From Blasia pusilla (taxonomy: Eukaryota; Marchantiophyta; Marchantiopsida; Blasiales): a stretch of DNA of 64,000 nucleotides. The position numbers and the translations under genes are program-made. Below, piece after piece: positions 61,866 through 64,000 of this stretch (positions are counted from its first letter, which is position 1; each line of letters begins with the position of its first letter). The stretch covers positions 18,290,001 to 18,354,000 of the forward strand of contig CM114274.1 of the NCBI GenBank assembly GCA_050084515.1. Direction: 5' to 3'. The notes beneath the pieces were generated by a model. That model was not told where the DNA came from. It was given only the letters and a program-made list of their open reading frames with translations, and searched no databases.

Positions 61866-64000
61866 TGCTTAGTTACCGAAGTGTGCCTCCAAAATGAAGG
61901 TGCTCTTGAGCTTTCCACGTCATGAACGTGGATGATATGCCACATCGGAATCCATATGGCAACGCAACGGTTGTCCTGACCGAAACTCAGAGTGTGGTAC
62001 ACGTCAGATATATTGCACTTGACTGTGCGGAGATAGACTGATTGACTGGCCGTTCGACGGTGAAAATACGTGTGAGTTATTCTCATATTCCACTCAGCTG
62101 TAGCAGTACGCTCGAGTTAGCTTCTCGCCACGAACCGAGAGTTAAAGTCCCTTCCGGATTTGAATCCGAAGGATAATTCATGGATCCGAAAGATGAAATA
62201 GGTGCTGACGCATCATCCCAGTGCCTTATCCAAAAGCAAGGACAGTTGAACCGGGCATGTGAACTTCCCGGCATGCTGCGAATTACCGAGCCCGCCCAAT
62301 CTCGGCTACTTATCTGGTGCATGTGGCGAACTGGCTAATTTGTTAGGTGTGCTAACTGATGACGTTATGAGGTCCTATTTTAGCGCCTGCGGTAGCGCAT
62401 CACGGCTAAACGCCATCAGTCCAATGCATGGAGGTAGAGCTGAGATGATCCGTGCGGAGGTGGCCGAGGAGCTTAGTATTAGTACAAAGAAGGGAGAGAA
62501 GAGAGCACTTCGCAATTAACTGCAGTGCATCTCGTCCTTCGTCTTGGAAACGGACTGCTTCGTGCGAATCGTCAGTGCTAGGTGTAGTAGCCGAGAGAAT
62601 CATCTCTCGTGTGACGGCTTTGAGGCGAATTTGACGATCACTAAAGAAGTGTAGAATGGTGCGAAGGTGACTTGGATCTGCGAGCGAGCGAGCGATCGGT
62701 GCGGTGATAGTTTCGCTGATCGAGCTCAAGACGTTTAACTTGGGCTAAGATCCACGTCCGGGTGATCTCTCTGTTACAGGGAAGAAAAATGGTTTCTCTT
62801 GGCCAAGTTGGAGTTTTCTGCGTTTCGGAATGTGCATGTGCTCTCCAAGAAACGCCAGCTCGTCGTCTCGGGTCTGTTAACAACTTGGTACCCGGCGTAC
62901 TGGTAACTGCAGCCCCAGGAAGCATCAAGAAAGATTGTAAGCCTTTCGCGGTGCAAGTTCGAGCTACGATATTCAGCCGTCGAGTGATCAGGTGTGCCCT
63001 GCAAGCTTTCTTGCCTGTAAGAAAGACAATGGATGACCGTGACGTTGTGCTCAGGGTACTCTTCAAATTTTATCAAAGCTAGTACAATAGCGATGAAGCA
63101 ATCTGGAAGAGTATAGCTGCTTTGGAGAGTATATTCGTAGGGCTGTTACGTTAGTCCTTGCAAGCCATGGTGTGACGCCTTACGTTTGAATCATCTATGG
63201 AGTTCATGAGGTGTCGTCGGCTCTTTTTGAAGAAGCGAGAAAGCGGAATAATCCTCTACTTTTTTTTCCCCGTGAATTGTTTTTACTCTGGACCCATTAT
63301 TCTGTGGTTGCTGGTTACTTTACCACACTCACAATGCCTTTGCAGAGCTGTTTTCCGATCTTCTGCCAATTTGCACTATAGCCAGTGACAGTTTACCTAC
63401 GGAGAGCATTGTAGTTAGTGGTAAACCTTCGTGACCGATCTAGAAATGTGCCTCGTGTTTGCCATCGTGGAGTGTTTGTTGACTACGGTCATTACACAGA
63501 CAGACTGATTGAACCGATAGGAATCCATCGGGACATTGGACCAGATAAACCCGCTAGAGCTGAAGACTTCTCTGTGTGTCATGCAGGTGGTGAGGAAAAT
63601 AGTAGTAGTGGCATTTGAATCACATCTAAATAGTTTCGGACCGCGGTGTAGTAATGTGAGACTCGAGGACGTACTTAAAGTTTTCAACTTCGTTCTCACA
63701 ACGGATCCAAATCCTCTGACCGCTTGTTTCGTTTCGAAAGAACGCATCAAAGCTTTAGCCTACGCATAGTGTCCCAACCAGAACAGCACGGTGGCCTTAG
63801 GATCACGAACGTACGAGAGACATATTTCAGCCCTAAGGTTGCGTATTCATTGGAGTGCCAGTAGCATGGTGGTCATCTGAAACGCACGTTTAGTGTTTCT
63901 AGAAGCCGAGGTTGATGGCGCAGTGGCCCTCTAGAACTTGCTTAACTCGTGCATCTAGAGTTCTGATGTTGTTTTGGGCAACGAACTGACTGCGATCGAT
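61866..64000. other. GC-richer region without a defined gene
   Basis: From about 61.87 kb the composition rises to about half GC, like the other gene-associated parts of the window. The most protein-like frame is minus 62729-62406 (107 codons; DPSHLRTILHFFSDRQIRL near the start), which I do not recognise. Plus-strand frames at 62762-63082 and 63536-63769 are also open. It may be part of a gene that continues past the window edge, or promoter sequence. Confidence 0.35.

Noticed and set aside
62130-62190. Possible tRNA from a CCGGATTTGAATCCG-like stem-loop
   Set aside because: The stem-loop resembles a T-arm, but no acceptor stem, D-arm or anticodon arm can be folded around it.

Overview
This is a nuclear window from a land plant. 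The evidence is intron-bearing genes with GT-AG boundaries, one of them a plant-type eIF4A-III, together with Ty1/copia LTR retrotransposons and Helitrons whose 3' ends look typical of plants. Organelle, bacterial, rRNA or confident tRNA sequence was not seen. The eIF4A-III wording and the lack of any angiosperm-specific gene make me lean to an early-diverging land plant (bryophyte or lycophyte). That is a weak inference. The window is mostly mobile-element debris with a few intact genes.

Layout. 0-6.2 kb: a complete but decayed copia element (Copia-A) with two LTRs and a 5-bp target duplication sits inside an exon of an unrecognised minus-strand gene. 6.2-8.8 kb: two families of short tandem repeat, then a broken Helitron helicase ending in a clear Helitron 3' terminus. 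8.9-12.6 kb: one uninterrupted 1236-codon minus-strand reading frame with a RING-like and two further Cys-rich modules, not recognised. 12.6-20 kb: repeats, a solo LTR of Copia-A, a second 21-bp tandem array, a PIF1-like helicase remnant and a copia RT fragment.

21-37 kb is the gene island. It holds a three-exon 2-oxoglutarate/Fe(II) dioxygenase (+), a two-exon SNAPIN-like (BLOC-1 subunit) gene (-) and a seven-exon intact eIF4A-III gene (-). All exon junctions were joined by phase and by fit to the protein family.

37-62 kb is repeat-dense. It contains a non-autonomous Helitron with an internal duplication, a 2.5-kb inverted structure carrying Helitron 3' termini at both outer ends, a nearly perfect 0.5-kb inverted repeat made partly of copia sequence, a 202-bp TG tract, Helitron Rep fragments, a second full-length but decayed copia element (Copia-B) in a purine-rich region, and a Helitron Rep/helicase with an internal deletion. 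The last 2 kb is richer in GC and may belong to a gene I could not define.

The three island genes are ordinary cellular genes (RNA metabolism, endosomal trafficking, small-molecule oxidation) and show no sign of acting together. The mobile elements share one decay signature: many of their stop codons stand where the family has glutamine (CAA or CAG), as expected from C-to-T change. The inverted repeats could give hairpin RNA and are the best candidates for an overlooked regulatory function.
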